DNA of 43,715 nucleotides from CAYQQU01 sp964419545 (GTDB lineage Bacteria; Bacteroidota; Bacteroidia; Chitinophagales; Saprospiraceae), in NCBI GenBank assembly GCA_964419545.1, contig CAYQQU010000049.1, positions 1 through 43,715 on the forward strand, read 5' to 3'. The stretch's first letter is position 1, and every line of letters begins with the position of its first letter. This document shows positions 17,720 through 26,115 of this stretch, in pieces. Under the pieces are notes generated by a model, which was not told the DNA's origin, searched no databases, and saw only the letters and a list, made by a program, of their open reading frames with translations. The position numbers and the translations under genes are program-made.

Positions 17720-20700
17720 TTATTTCGTGATGACCAGCTTGCGGTTGAATACGGCATTTTCCGCACGGATAATGGCGTAGTACGTACCGGCCGGCAGGTC
17801 GTTCACCGTCAGCTCGACGTTGTTGACGCCGGCGGCCAGGTCGAGTTCGAGGTTGTGCGCCAGGCGGCCCACCTGATCGAACAGCTGGATGGTGGCCTCT
17901 GCTTCTACCGGTGCGTAGATGCGGACGTTCGTCTGATCGTACTGCGCCGGGTTCGGGAAGAAGTCGCCCACGCCGAATTCGCCGCGCTCTTGGTAAGTAT
18001 TTACGTCGAGCGAGCCGGCCGTAGGATTGGCGAGCGTCGTGCCGCCGCTGGTGATCGGCGCAGCGCAGGAAACGGAAACCTCATACGTGCCGGTCGCAGC
18101 GCCGAAGCCGGTGACGTAGATGTAGTAGTCCTGGCCGTTGGTCGTTGCGAAGGTGACCGTGGAACGCAGGCCGCTGAAGCTGCAAGTAGAGTCGTCGTTG
18201 CCGCCTACGCAAACCAGGTCGCTGCAGGTATTGGTGAAGACGCCCAGCTTGGTGTCGTAATCGGAACCGGCGTTGCAGGTCGTAACCGTGACGTTATCAC
18301 CCGTACCGACGAAGCGGTAGAATACGCCGCCGGCGGTGTTGAGGGCCGTCCCGCAAGTACCCAGGTTGGTAACCGGAGCGCCGACCGTAGAACCGGTAAT
18401 GGCGTCACCGCAGAGGATCTCGGTGGCCGTATCGCAGCCGGCGACCGGAGCGTCGCAATCCGTGATCGTCAGGGTGCCGTTGGTAGCGGAGGATCCGTTG
18501 TAGCCGTCGATCTGTACGTAGTAGGTCTCACCCGGGGTGAGTTGCAGATCGAATAAGGCCGGCGTGGTGCCGGGTCCGCCGTCGTCGTTCGCCGCCACTT
18601 CGGTGTAAGTGCCGAAATCGCTGCAGTCGCCCACGCTCCAGATCGCCAACTGCAGGTCAGCGCCGGTTGCGGCGATGTCGACACAGCCGCTGGCCGGCGC
18701 CGTGAAGGTAAACCATACGGTATTGTCGAGGAAAGGCTGCGGTTCGAAAGAACACCAGCCGTCGATGGCGTCGCAGGAAGGCGCCGGACCGGTCGTGCCG
18801 GCGCCCGGATCGGGTTCGCCGGTTTGTACCGTAGCACCGCTATTGCTGAAGTTTACGGGCGTACCCACTTCTACGCAGTCTGCGTCACAAGCGTCGTCGA
18901 TGATGCCGTCGGCAGTACAATCACCGCCGCCGCCGCCGCCGTTGCCGCATTCTCCGGGGATCGACAGGATGTAGTCGCCATCGCTGAAGGTGCTGAAGCC
19001 GGTGACGAGGATGTAGTAAGTAACGCCGTCTTCCGAATCCCAGCTCACCTGCGAGTCGAGGCCGCAGAAGTCGTCATTGCCGGTGATGCAGGACAGCGCG
19101 CCGCAGGCGCCTTCGTAGACGAAGAGCTTGGTGTCGTAGTCGGAGCCGCAAAGCGAAGCGGTCAGCGTATTGCCGTTGCCGGTGGTGGTATACCATACGC
19201 CCGGAGCGGAGGTGCTGCCGGCGCCGCAGAACGGCACGTCATCGGAAGTAGCTTCTTCGGTATTGCCGGTTACGGTATCGCCACACTCGATGCTTATCGC
19301 GTTGGCGCATTCGTCGTTGATCACCGAGCAGTCAACCGACATCTCGAAGTTGCCGTTGGCGCCCTGGTGGCCGGTGACGTACACATAGTAAGTGACGCCG
19401 GAAAGGGCGGCGAAAGAAACCTCGGAAGCGCGGCCGAAGCTGCAGCTGCCCGGGGCTACGTTGTCGTTGGCGGCAACGCAGGTCAGCTCGTCACACTCGC
19501 CGGAGAAGACGGCGATCTTGGAATCGTAGTCGGTGGCGTCGCTGCAGGTGCTGAGCGTCACCAGGCTGTTGTCGCCTTCAAAGGCGTACCATACGCCCGG
19601 AGCGGTGCTGACGTTCGTGCCGTCGCAGGAACCCAGTGCGTTGACGACGCCCAGGCTGGTGTTGCCGCTGACGACCTCGCCGCAGTTGAGGTCAAGTGCT
19701 TCGGAGCAGTCTACGGCTACCGGCGGTTCCGGCGGTTCGCAGCCGGCGCCTTCCGAGACGAGAACGGTGCCGTCAGTTTCGGTGGCGCCGTTGTAGCCGT
19801 CGATCTGTACGTAATAGGTTACGCCGGGCGTTACCGTGAGAGAAGACAGGGCCGGCGAAAGGCCGGGGCCGCCATCGTCATTGGCGCCTACTTCCACGAA
19901 AGTGCTGAAGTCGGCGCAGTCGCCTACTTCCCAGACGGCCAGTTGGAGGTCGGCGTCGAGCACGTCGATATTGACACAGCCGGAAGCCGGGCCGACGAAG
20001 GTGTACCAGATGCTGTTGTCGACGTCCAGCTCGAAAGAGCACCAGCCGTCGGTAGAGTTGCAGGAAGAGCTCCCCGTACCGGCGCCCGGGTTGGGTTCGC
20101 CGGCCTGCGCGGTGGCGGTGGAGTTGTCGAAAGAAGCTTCCACACCGAGCTCGAGCGGCTCGGCGTCGCAGACGTCGTCATTGGCCAACGGCGCGATTTC
20201 CGAAACGCAAACCGTGAAGGGGCCTTGTCCGAAAGAAACGTCACCCCAGACGATCAGGTAGTAGGTGGCGCCGGGCGTCAGGCCGGCGATCACTTCGCTG
20301 TCGGGCGAGCCGTCACAGAAAACTTCCGTGCCGCCGCAGGCGTCGAACAGGGCGGCTTCCGGGTTGCCCGGGCCCAGGTCTTCGACCTGCAGATTGACGA
20401 TGCCGCCCGCCGGCGCGACGAAGCTGTACCATAGGCCGGCGTTGTCGCCGAAGCTGTCGCAGGAGAAGTCACCGTCTGCGGTGGCGTCTTCCGTATTGCC
20501 GTCTACCGGATCGCAAACGCCCGGTGCGCCGACGGTAAGCGGCGTGGCGCCGTCGCAGACATCGTTGGTGGTGGGCACTTCGTCGCACTCGACGGAGAGT
20601 TCGAAGTCGCCTTCGTCACCGGCCGCACCGGTAACGTAGATGTAATACGTTTCTCCGCTTTCCGAAGCGAAAGTAACCGTCGAAAGACGCGGGTTTTCGC

Positions 20701-21058
20701 AGCTGCCGACGCCGGCGTTGGTGTTGCTGGCCTCACAGACCAGCGAGCCGCAGGAACCGCTGAAGATGGCGAGCTCCGTGTCGAAGTCGCCGTCCGTGCC
20801 CGGGTTACAGGTCGAAACGGTGATATCGGCGCCGATGCCGTCGATCTCGTACCATACGCCGGGGCCGACCGAAGAGAGGCCGCATTCGGGCGTTGCATCG
20901 GGCGTCGCACCGATGGTGGAGCCCTGCACCACGTCTCCGCAGGCTATCGCAGTAGCGTCGGAGCAGTCGTCGTTAGCCTGCGCCGAGGCAAAAGATACCC
21001 CCAGCAGCATAACCGCTAACGCAAGAAAAGATGTTGTGTAATTGCTAAGTGCTTTCAT
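17720..21058 (-). CDS. Large secreted protein of seven Cys-rich beta modules with T9SS type A sorting domain
   Basis: An 1112-residue exported protein. The signal peptide is MKALSNYTTSFLALAVMLLG, cleaved near FASAQA. Seven modules follow at about 29-158, 165-287, 293-436, 450-577, 581-703, 715-867 and 875-998. Most begin NDxC/DxCxxAxxLxCG, contain a [VI]WY.F strand and end TYYIYVTG or TYYVQIDG, resembling PPC/CUB-like carbohydrate- or cell-surface-binding folds. Modules 3 and 6 form a distinct subtype (GEPxPGAGT, DGWCSFE, ANDDGGPG). A glycine run (GNGGGGGG) precedes module 6. The C-terminal ~86 residues (FFPNPAQYDQTNVRIY to FNRKLVITK) are a type A sorting domain for export by type IX secretion. 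There is no catalytic motif, so adhesion or binding is the likeliest role. Confidence 0.9.
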   Translation of the reverse strand: MKALSNYTTSFLALAVMLLGVSFASAQANDDCSDATAIACGDVVQGSTIGATPDATPECGLSSVGPGVWYEIDGIGADITVSTCNPGTDGDFDTELAIFSGSCGSLVCEASNTNAGVGSCENPRLSTVTFASESGETYYIYVTGAAGDEGDFELSVECDEVPTTNDVCDGATPLTVGAPGVCDPVDGNTEDATADGDFSCDSFGDNAGLWYSFVAPAGGIVNLQVEDLGPGNPEAALFDACGGTEVFCDGSPDSEVIAGLTPGATYYLIVWGDVSFGQGPFTVCVSEIAPLANDDVCDAEPLELGVEASFDNSTATAQAGEPNPGAGTGSSSCNSTDGWCSFELDVDNSIWYTFVGPASGCVNIDVLDADLQLAVWEVGDCADFSTFVEVGANDDGGPGLSPALSSLTVTPGVTYYVQIDGYNGATETDGTVLVSEGAGCEPPEPPVAVDCSEALDLNCGEVVSGNTSLGVVNALGSCDGTNVSTAPGVWYAFEGDNSLVTLSTCSDATDYDSKIAVFSGECDELTCVAANDNVAPGSCSFGRASEVSFAALSGVTYYVYVTGHQGANGNFEMSVDCSVINDECANAISIECGDTVTGNTEEATSDDVPFCGAGSTSAPGVWYTTTGNGNTLTASLCGSDYDTKLFVYEGACGALSCITGNDDFCGLDSQVSWDSEDGVTYYILVTGFSTFSDGDYILSIPGECGNGGGGGGDCTADGIIDDACDADCVEVGTPVNFSNSGATVQTGEPDPGAGTTGPAPSCDAIDGWCSFEPQPFLDNTVWFTFTAPASGCVDIAATGADLQLAIWSVGDCSDFGTYTEVAANDDGGPGTTPALFDLQLTPGETYYVQIDGYNGSSATNGTLTITDCDAPVAGCDTATEILCGDAITGSTVGAPVTNLGTCGTALNTAGGVFYRFVGTGDNVTVTTCNAGSDYDTKLGVFTNTCSDLVCVGGNDDSTCSFSGLRSTVTFATTNGQDYYIYVTGFGAATGTYEVSVSCAAPITSGGTTLANPTAGSLDVNTYQERGEFGVGDFFPNPAQYDQTNVRIYAPVEAEATIQLFDQVGRLAHNLELDLAAGVNNVELTVNDLPAGTYYAIIRAENAVFNRKLVITK

Positions 21059-21556
21059 TCGTCATGAATTTTTGATGAACTGTTTAGAGCAAAACCTTAT
21101 CGATCGCAATTGCGCCGGCGTTCCCGGCCGAGCAACAAACGCGGAAATCCCGACGTTCCTTAAAACGCCGGTGGAAAATGGCTAGTAATTAAGTAGTGAA
21201 CCCGAATGGGGGAAATTATTTTGAGGGATGGCGGAACATATTTCCGGAGAAACCTTCCACCAAAGTAGGGAATGGAATTCGGAGGTCAATTAGGGACAGA
21301 AAGCTAATTCAGTTAAATCTGATCTATCGGGCTCGGTCAAAATCTTGATCCAACATAATATAACTCAAATTTAATATAATATGGCGAAGATACAAAAGAG
21401 AGCGAAAAATATTAAGAAAAAATGAATTGGATAATCGGTCGTTTCTGATCTTTGCGACTTCGCCTTTCGGAAATTTGGTTTTTTGGAGGTAAAACGTAGA
21501 TTGTTCTTTTTCCGTGGCGCTAACCAAATAATGAATGAATGGATAAACCTTGCAAT
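21059..21556. other. Divergent intergenic region, about 500 bases
   Basis: No gene is seen. The left part is probably the long (~300-base) 5' leader of the T9SS protein gene. It contains the promoter at 21366-21397. A weaker promoter-like GATCTTTG near 21448 could serve the divergent gene at 21557. The middle part is AT-rich compared with the flanking genes. Confidence 0.5.
21366..21397 (-). promoter_or_regulatory. Bacteroidota-type promoter for the T9SS protein gene
   Basis: On the minus strand TTTTG (21397-21393), then exactly 19 bases, then TAAATTTG (21373-21366). Both halves match the Bacteroidota sigma-A consensus (-33 TTTG, -7 TAnnTTTG). The predicted start leaves a leader of about 300 bases before the ATG at 21058. 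Confidence 0.7.
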
Positions 21557-22474
21557 ATGAAGTACCGGTGCGTGTCTTACGCCCTGGCCGCCCTCCTGTT
21601 CTGGATGGGCTGGCCGGGCAGCTACCGAGCAACCATCGCTCAGAACGGATTTTCTTTCCCCTACGATCTGAAAGAACCCGACCTCGAACTTAAGCTTTCC
21701 CGCGACCTGGAAGAAATATCCGGGCTGAGCCTGCACGCCTCCTCCGAACTGCTCGTCGCCGTCCAGGACGAGGACGGCATCGTCTTCCTGATCGACAAAG
21801 AAGACGGCGATGTGAAAGCGGAAATCGACTTCTGGAAAGACGGCGATTACGAAGGGGTGGAAATGGTCGGAACGGATATCTACGTGGTCAAAAGCACGGG
21901 AACGGTTTACCGCATACTCGATCCCGGCGGTGAGAACCAGCAGGTGGAGAAATACAATTATTTTTTGAACGACGACAATGACGTGGAAGGACTGGCCTAC
22001 GATCCCGCCCGGCGCCGCTTGCTGCTCGCCTGTAAAGCCGCCGCGGGCGAGGGCGACGATTATCGCATGAAAAAAGCACTGTATGCGTTCGACCTCAGCA
22101 CCTTTTCTTTGTCCGAAACGCCCGCCTATCTGATCAGCCTGAAAGAGATTCAGGAATACCTGGACACCGCCCCGGCGATCCGGAAACTCGAAAAACTGCT
22201 CGATTTCTTTCAGTCCGGCAAATCGGAACTTTCTTTTGCCCCCTCGGGCGTCGCCGTCCATCCGGTCACCGGCCACCTCTACATCACTTCTTCGGTCGGC
22301 AAGTTGCTGTTGGTGCTCGATACAGATGGTCGAGTACTGCACATCGAAAAACTGGACAAAGACGTGCACGAACAACCCGAAGGCCTGTGCTTCGAAGCCA
22401 ACGGCGACCTCTACATCTCCAATGAAGGGAAAGGAGGGCGCGGCCGGATCTACCGCTTCAACTACCGGCCCTGA
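21557..22474 (+). CDS. SdiA-regulated-type beta-propeller protein, exported
   Basis: A 305-residue exported protein whose text matches the SdiA-regulated propeller family: LKLSRDLEEISGLSLHASSELLVAVQDEDGIVFLIDKEDG, GDYEGVEMVGTDIYVVKSTG, DVEGLAYDPARRRLLLACK, GVAVHPVTGHLYITSSV and a final EGLCFEANGDLYISNEGKGG. These are the repeated propeller blades of the family. The signal peptide is MKYRCVSYALAALLFWMGW. I chose the ATG at 21557; another in-frame ATG at 21539 only adds six residues. The family name comes from an E. coli gene under SdiA control; biochemical function is unknown. It is divergent from the T9SS protein gene. Confidence 0.82.
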   Translation: MKYRCVSYALAALLFWMGWPGSYRATIAQNGFSFPYDLKEPDLELKLSRDLEEISGLSLHASSELLVAVQDEDGIVFLIDKEDGDVKAEIDFWKDGDYEGVEMVGTDIYVVKSTGTVYRILDPGGENQQVEKYNYFLNDDNDVEGLAYDPARRRLLLACKAAAGEGDDYRMKKALYAFDLSTFSLSETPAYLISLKEIQEYLDTAPAIRKLEKLLDFFQSGKSELSFAPSGVAVHPVTGHLYITSSVGKLLLVLDTDGRVLHIEKLDKDVHEQPEGLCFEANGDLYISNEGKGGRGRIYRFNYRP

Positions 22475-22532
22475 CGAACTACCGGCGCGGGAGGGCGTTT
22501 CCTGAAAAGAAGCCGTGGGCGACCGGGAGTGC

Positions 22533-22551
22533 GGGACCACTGCTTGGTCCC
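22533..22551 (+). terminator. Hairpin downstream of the SdiA-regulated-type gene
   Basis: A perfect 7-bp stem, GGGACCA / TGGTCCC, with a 5-base loop, about 60 bases after the stop codon. The following TTAATTTT is only a weak T tract, so termination is possible but not certain. Confidence 0.4.
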
Positions 22552-22637
22552 GGCCGCTTAATTTTGAGTTCGGCCCAAACTTATATAGAAGTTTATATGT
22601 TTTCGATGGAAAAGGAAACGCATTAGACCTTAATTTT

Positions 22638-22645
22638 TAACTTTG
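22638..22645 (+). promoter_or_regulatory. -7 element upstream of odhB
   Basis: TAACTTTG matches TAnnTTTG exactly and lies 36 bases before the odhB ATG at 22681. No clear TTTG is seen 19-20 bases upstream. Confidence 0.5.
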
Positions 22646-22680
22646 GTGGACATTTAACAAAACACCTGTCGGCAATTTAT

Positions 22681-23961
22681 ATGAGTATCGTAGAAATGAA
22701 AGTCCCCACCATCGGCGAGTCGATCACGGAGGTCACCCTTTCCCAGTGGCTCGTAGAAGACGGGGCGTACGTATCTCTCGATGAACCCATTTGCGAATTT
22801 GAATCGGATAAAGCGACCCTGGAATTTCCGGCCGAAGCGGCAGGAAAGCTGACGCGCGTGGCCGGAGAAGGCGATGACCTGGAGATCGGCGCGCTGGTCG
22901 CCCGCATCGACACCAGCGTCGCCAAGGAAGAGGGCGCCGCGCCGTCCGCTCCTGCCGAGGCGCCGGAAGAAGAGAAGGAAGAGGCGCCGGAGCCGGAAGA
23001 AGCCCCGCAGTCGGAAAAAACCTATGCCGCGGGCCATCCTTCCCCGGCCGCGGCCAAGACGCTGCGGGAACACGATATCCGACCCGAAGAAGTGAGCGGC
23101 TCCGGAAGGGGCGGCCGCATCACTAAAGAGGACGCCCAGAAAGCAGTGGACGCCAAACAAAACCAACCCGCCGCGCAGCCGGCGCCTCCCGCCGAAAAGA
23201 AACAGGAAAAGAAGCAACCGTCCCCGCCACAGGTGGCCTTCCAGCCGGCCGCTTCCTTCAGCCGGGAAGTCGAACGCAAAAAGATGAGCCGCATGCGCCG
23301 CACCATCGCCTCCCGCCTGGTGAAAGCAAAGAACGAGACGGCTATGCTGACCACTTTCAACGAAGTGGACCTCACCGAGGTGATGGCCCTGCGCAAAAAG
23401 TACCAGGACCGGTTCGTCGAGAAATACGGCATCAAGCTGGGCTTTATGTCCATCTTCGCCAAAGCCTGCGCCAAGGTGCTGATGGAGATGCCCGACGTCA
23501 ACGCCCACCTCGACGGCAACGAGCTGGTCTATCACCATTACGCCGATATCTCCATCGCCATTTCCACCCCCAACGGCCTGGTGGTGCCGCCGGTGCACAA
23601 CGTGGAATCGCTCCATTTCGCGGAGATCGAATACAAGATCAAGGAATTGTCGAACAAGGCCCGCGAAGGCGCCCTGTCGCTCGAAGAGATGCAGGGCGGC
23701 ACCTTCACCATCACCAACGGCGGCGTGTTCGGATCGCTCAACAGTACGCCCATCCTCAACGAGCCGCAATCGGCGATCCTGGGGATGCACGGCATCAAGA
23801 ACCGGCCGATGGCCATCGACGGCGAAGTGAAGATCCGGCCGATGATGTACCTGGCCCTTTCTTACGACCACCGCGTCGTGGACGGCAGCTCCTCGGTGAC
23901 CTTCCTGGTAAAGGTGAAGGAACTGCTGGAAGACCCGGTGGCCATGCTGCTGGGGGTATAA
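22681..23961 (+). CDS. odhB: 2-oxoglutarate dehydrogenase E2 (dihydrolipoyllysine succinyltransferase)
   Basis: The E2 core of the 2-oxoglutarate dehydrogenase complex (also called sucB), which transfers succinyl to CoA in the TCA cycle. It has 426 residues. The N-terminal lipoyl domain carries Lys44 in ESDKATLEFP as the lipoylation site. A Glu/Ala/Pro-rich linker follows, then the E1/E3-binding domain at ~119-156 (HPSPAAAKTLREHDI, SGRGGRITKEDAQ). A second linker leads to the acyltransferase domain, with the catalytic His397 and Asp401 in SYDHRVVDG. The motif VPTIGESI at the N-terminus is typical of the succinyl rather than acetyl enzyme. The E1 gene is not adjacent. A small membrane-protein gene follows 26 bases downstream. 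Confidence 0.95.
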   Translation: MSIVEMKVPTIGESITEVTLSQWLVEDGAYVSLDEPICEFESDKATLEFPAEAAGKLTRVAGEGDDLEIGALVARIDTSVAKEEGAAPSAPAEAPEEEKEEAPEPEEAPQSEKTYAAGHPSPAAAKTLREHDIRPEEVSGSGRGGRITKEDAQKAVDAKQNQPAAQPAPPAEKKQEKKQPSPPQVAFQPAASFSREVERKKMSRMRRTIASRLVKAKNETAMLTTFNEVDLTEVMALRKKYQDRFVEKYGIKLGFMSIFAKACAKVLMEMPDVNAHLDGNELVYHHYADISIAISTPNGLVVPPVHNVESLHFAEIEYKIKELSNKAREGALSLEEMQGGTFTITNGGVFGSLNSTPILNEPQSAILGMHGIKNRPMAIDGEVKIRPMMYLALSYDHRVVDGSSSVTFLVKVKELLEDPVAMLLGV

Positions 23962-23987
23962 GCCGGCCAATAAATTAATCTCAGCAG

Positions 23988-24494
23988 ATGACCCTGCAGG
24001 AACTTTTCGCGCTGCTCAGCGAGAACCACCGCTACGTCCTTTTTTTCTTCCTGGCCATCCCGCTGGCGGCCCTGCTGGCGGGATGGTTGGGCAGAGGAGA
24101 AGGCCACCTCTCGCCCTGGCGGTACGCCTACGCCGCCATGATCTACCTGACCAGCGTGCCCGGCCTGTTTGCCGTCACCCTCAGCGTTTATCTCTTTCTC
24201 TTCGAACGACGCAGCATCCTCGATCTGGATATCTTCAGCCAGGTGCTGCCGGTTGTCTCGATGATCGCCACCATCCTGATCATTCGCCGCAACGTCGACC
24301 TCGACGACGTCCCCGGATTCGACAAACTCTCGGGGCTCATCATGATGATCAGCGCCGCGCTGGTGATCATGTGGATCGTCGACCGCACCCGGATCTGGGC
24401 GATCACCTTTGTGCGTTTCGAGTTCGTTATTCTGATCTTTGTCGGCCTGCTGCTGCTGATCCGCTTCGGCTGGTCGCGGCTGACGGGAGGGTAG
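23988..24494 (+). CDS. Small membrane protein of unknown function
   Basis: A 168-residue protein with about five hydrophobic segments: VLFFFLAIPLAALLAGWL, YAAMIYLTSVPGLFAVTLSVYLFLF, FSQVLPVVSMIATILII, LIMMISAALVIMWIV and FEFVILIFVGLLLLIRF. A short charged loop (RRNVDLDDVPGFDKL) lies between the third and fourth. I recognise no named family. It starts 26 bases after odhB on the same strand, so cotranscription is likely, but nothing ties it functionally to the complex. An inverted-repeat element copy starts 8 bases after its stop codon. Confidence 0.75.
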   Translation: MTLQELFALLSENHRYVLFFFLAIPLAALLAGWLGRGEGHLSPWRYAYAAMIYLTSVPGLFAVTLSVYLFLFERRSILDLDIFSQVLPVVSMIATILIIRRNVDLDDVPGFDKLSGLIMMISAALVIMWIVDRTRIWAITFVRFEFVILIFVGLLLLIRFGWSRLTGG

Positions 24495-24501
24495 GGGAAG
24501 G

Positions 24502-24680
24502 TCAGCCCGGATTATTCATGGGTGCTTCGTCACGACGGTTGCCAGGCTTGCGTTCGCACCGACGAGCGACACGCAGGCGCCTGCTGCAGGCAGGTATCCC
24601 CGGATACGGTGAGCGAGCGGGGAAGAATGGCGGCCAGTTTGGCTTCGCCATAGAGGGATCTATAAATAATCCGGGTTAAC
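24502..24680 (+). repeat. Dispersed inverted-repeat element, copy A
   Basis: About 179 bp. The left arm (CAGCCCGGATTATTCATGGG) and right arm (AATAATCCGGGTTAA, ending 24679) are inverted copies of each other. The core shares with the other copies the blocks GGCTTGCGTTCGC, GCGACACGCAGGC, TATCCCC, ATACGGTGAG and AGAATGGCGGCCAG. It lies between two convergent genes, and its right end contains the stop codon of the minus-strand gene. No transposase is encoded. Confidence 0.85.
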
Positions 24681-25134
24681 CCTCCGAATCCGACACCAGC
24701 ACCACGTCGTGCAGCGCATAGATCAGCCGGTTGATGTCCGAAGCGTTCAGTTCGAGGCGACCCTTGATCACGACGGGCTCGGCCGTGTACTTGATCGGCG
24801 CTTTGGCGTAGACTTCCATGACCGTCTCCGGGCCGGCGCCGCCGCAGAAGAAACACATGTTGTAGGGATAGGCGGAGAATATGAATTCCTTGTGGCTGCG
24901 GTAGCCTTCGACGGGGATGATGTAGCCTTTGACGGTCACTTCTTTATCGGCGAGGGCCTGCACTTCTTCGCTGAAAACGGGCACGTCGACTTTAAAGCCG
25001 AGCATTTCGTCGTATTCCTTGGTGAAGGTGATCTTGGAAAGGGTTTTCCAGAGGCTGCCGCTTTGCTGGCCGGCGGCGGGCAGGGCGGCAATCAGGAAAA
25101 GCAATACCGCTATCGGGAAAAGATATTTTTTCAT
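24676..25134 (-). CDS. DUF3299-like exported protein
   Basis: A 152-residue exported protein. The start at 25134 (MKKYLFPIAVLLFLIAALPAAG) gives a clean signal peptide. The body resembles the DUF3299 family: KEVTVKGYIIPVEGYRSHKEFIFSAYP followed by NMCFFCGGAGPETVMEVYA, with a CxxC that could bind metal or form a disulfide. A predicted OB-like strand set ends in LELNASDINRLIYALHDV. In many bacteria this family is encoded beside a LolD-type ATPase and an FtsX-type permease. Here the ATPase gene is directly upstream on the same strand, 74 bases away, but no permease is present. The stop codon TAA lies inside the end of repeat copy A. Confidence 0.8.
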   Translation of the reverse strand: MKKYLFPIAVLLFLIAALPAAGQQSGSLWKTLSKITFTKEYDEMLGFKVDVPVFSEEVQALADKEVTVKGYIIPVEGYRSHKEFIFSAYPYNMCFFCGGAGPETVMEVYAKAPIKYTAEPVVIKGRLELNASDINRLIYALHDVVLVSDSEG

Positions 25135-25208
25135 ACCTCGGTTTTTTTTTGCCAATATAACGATCGGAGGGATCATTTTGATTTTATCAAATTGTTAAGG
25201 TCCCCGAA

Positions 25209-25850
25209 TTAAACGGCGACCGGGGCCAGTTGGATCTGGCGGTCGAACCGCTCTTTCAGTCGGTTGTCGTGCGTCACGACCAGCAGCGTAGCGCCTACGG
25301 CGGTGGCTTCGCGTTCGATGAGGTTGATGACCTCGGTGCAATGGTGATCGTCAAGGGCGGAGGTCGGCTCGTCGGCGAGGATGACGGTCGGACGGTTGAT
25401 GAGCGCCCGGGCGATGGCGGCGCGCTGCCGTTCTCCGACACTGAGCCGCCCGGTGAGCGTACCGGCTTTGCGGGCGATGTTCAAATGGTCCAGCAATTCC
25501 GCAACCCGTTCCCGGTCCGGAGTGAGCCCCGCCAGCTTCTGCGCCAGCAGGAGGTTCTGCTCAACGCTCAACGATCGCACGAAATGCGACTGCTGGAAGA
25601 TGATGCCGATATGGCGGCCCCGGAAAGTGTCGAGCTGAGCAGTCGATAGTTTGCCGAGCGTGGCGCCCGCGACGGTGACCATACCCCGCGTCGGTGACCG
25701 CAGGCCGCCCAAAAGGTGGAGTAAGGTGGTTTTACCGGCGCCCGACTGACCGATCAGCAGCCAGTGTTCGCCATCGTCACAGACGATATCCGGGAAGCGA
25801 AGGTGGTTCTGAGCGTCGTAGCGGTATTCTAAATTACGGGTTGCTAGCAT
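25209..25850 (-). CDS. ABC transporter ATP-binding protein, LolD/MacB type
   Basis: A 213-residue ATPase subunit. Walker A is GQSGAGKTT (34-42), the Q-loop Gln86 is in IIFQQSHF, the ABC signature is LSVGERQ (136-142), Walker B is VILADEPT (157-164) and the H-loop is in VVTHDN. The size and the FQQ...L(S)VxEN pattern place it with the LolD/MacB/FtsE group, which works with FtsX-type permeases in lipoprotein, peptide or metal-related export. No permease gene lies on either side: upstream is a miniature transposable element and then a response regulator, downstream is the DUF3299-like gene. It must use a permease encoded elsewhere or be a remnant of an operon. Confidence 0.9.
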   Translation of the reverse strand: MLATRNLEYRYDAQNHLRFPDIVCDDGEHWLLIGQSGAGKTTLLHLLGGLRSPTRGMVTVAGATLGKLSTAQLDTFRGRHIGIIFQQSHFVRSLSVEQNLLLAQKLAGLTPDRERVAELLDHLNIARKAGTLTGRLSVGERQRAAIARALINRPTVILADEPTSALDDHHCTEVINLIEREATAVGATLLVVTHDNRLKERFDRQIQLAPVAV

Positions 25851-25903
25851 GGCTCTAAATTAAGGAAACTTATCAGAAAACCCACCAGTGCTTGGATACT
25901 GTC

Positions 25904-26055
25904 CAGGGCAATCGCATTTAATTTTTGGCTCTCGAAAAAGTAGGAAAAATCCTCGTTTTTACCTCGATCCTAAAGGAGGAACGAGGATTTTTCCTTCCGT
26001 TCCATATGAATTTACGGCAATTGAGCGGTAGCATCTTTTAAATGCGATTGCCCTG
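25904..26055. mobile_element. Miniature inverted-repeat transposable element with 10-bp target duplication
   Basis: A 152-bp element with perfect 18-bp terminal inverted repeats (CAGGGCAATCGCATTTAA at 25904-25921 and its complement at 26038-26055). A second inverted pair of 15 bp lies inside (GGAAAAATCCTCGTT at 25943-25957 and 25980-25994), so the whole unit can fold into a long hairpin. The 10-base direct repeat GGATACTGTC flanks it exactly (25894-25903 and 26056-26065). It has no coding capacity. The CAGGG ends and 8-10 bp duplications recall the ISAs1 group, which is an inference from memory. It sits between the ABC ATPase and LytTR regulator genes. Confidence 0.9.
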
Positions 26056-26115
26056 GGATACTGTCGCTGAAGAAGGAGGTTTGTCACCAACTAGCAGGCG
26101 CTGCTTCGGAGCGGG

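Noticed and set aside
18824..20434. A 536-codon open frame on the plus strand across the T9SS protein gene
   Set aside because: The opposite strand has a signal peptide, repeated modules and a sorting domain, plus promoter and terminators. The plus frame only mirrors the repeats.
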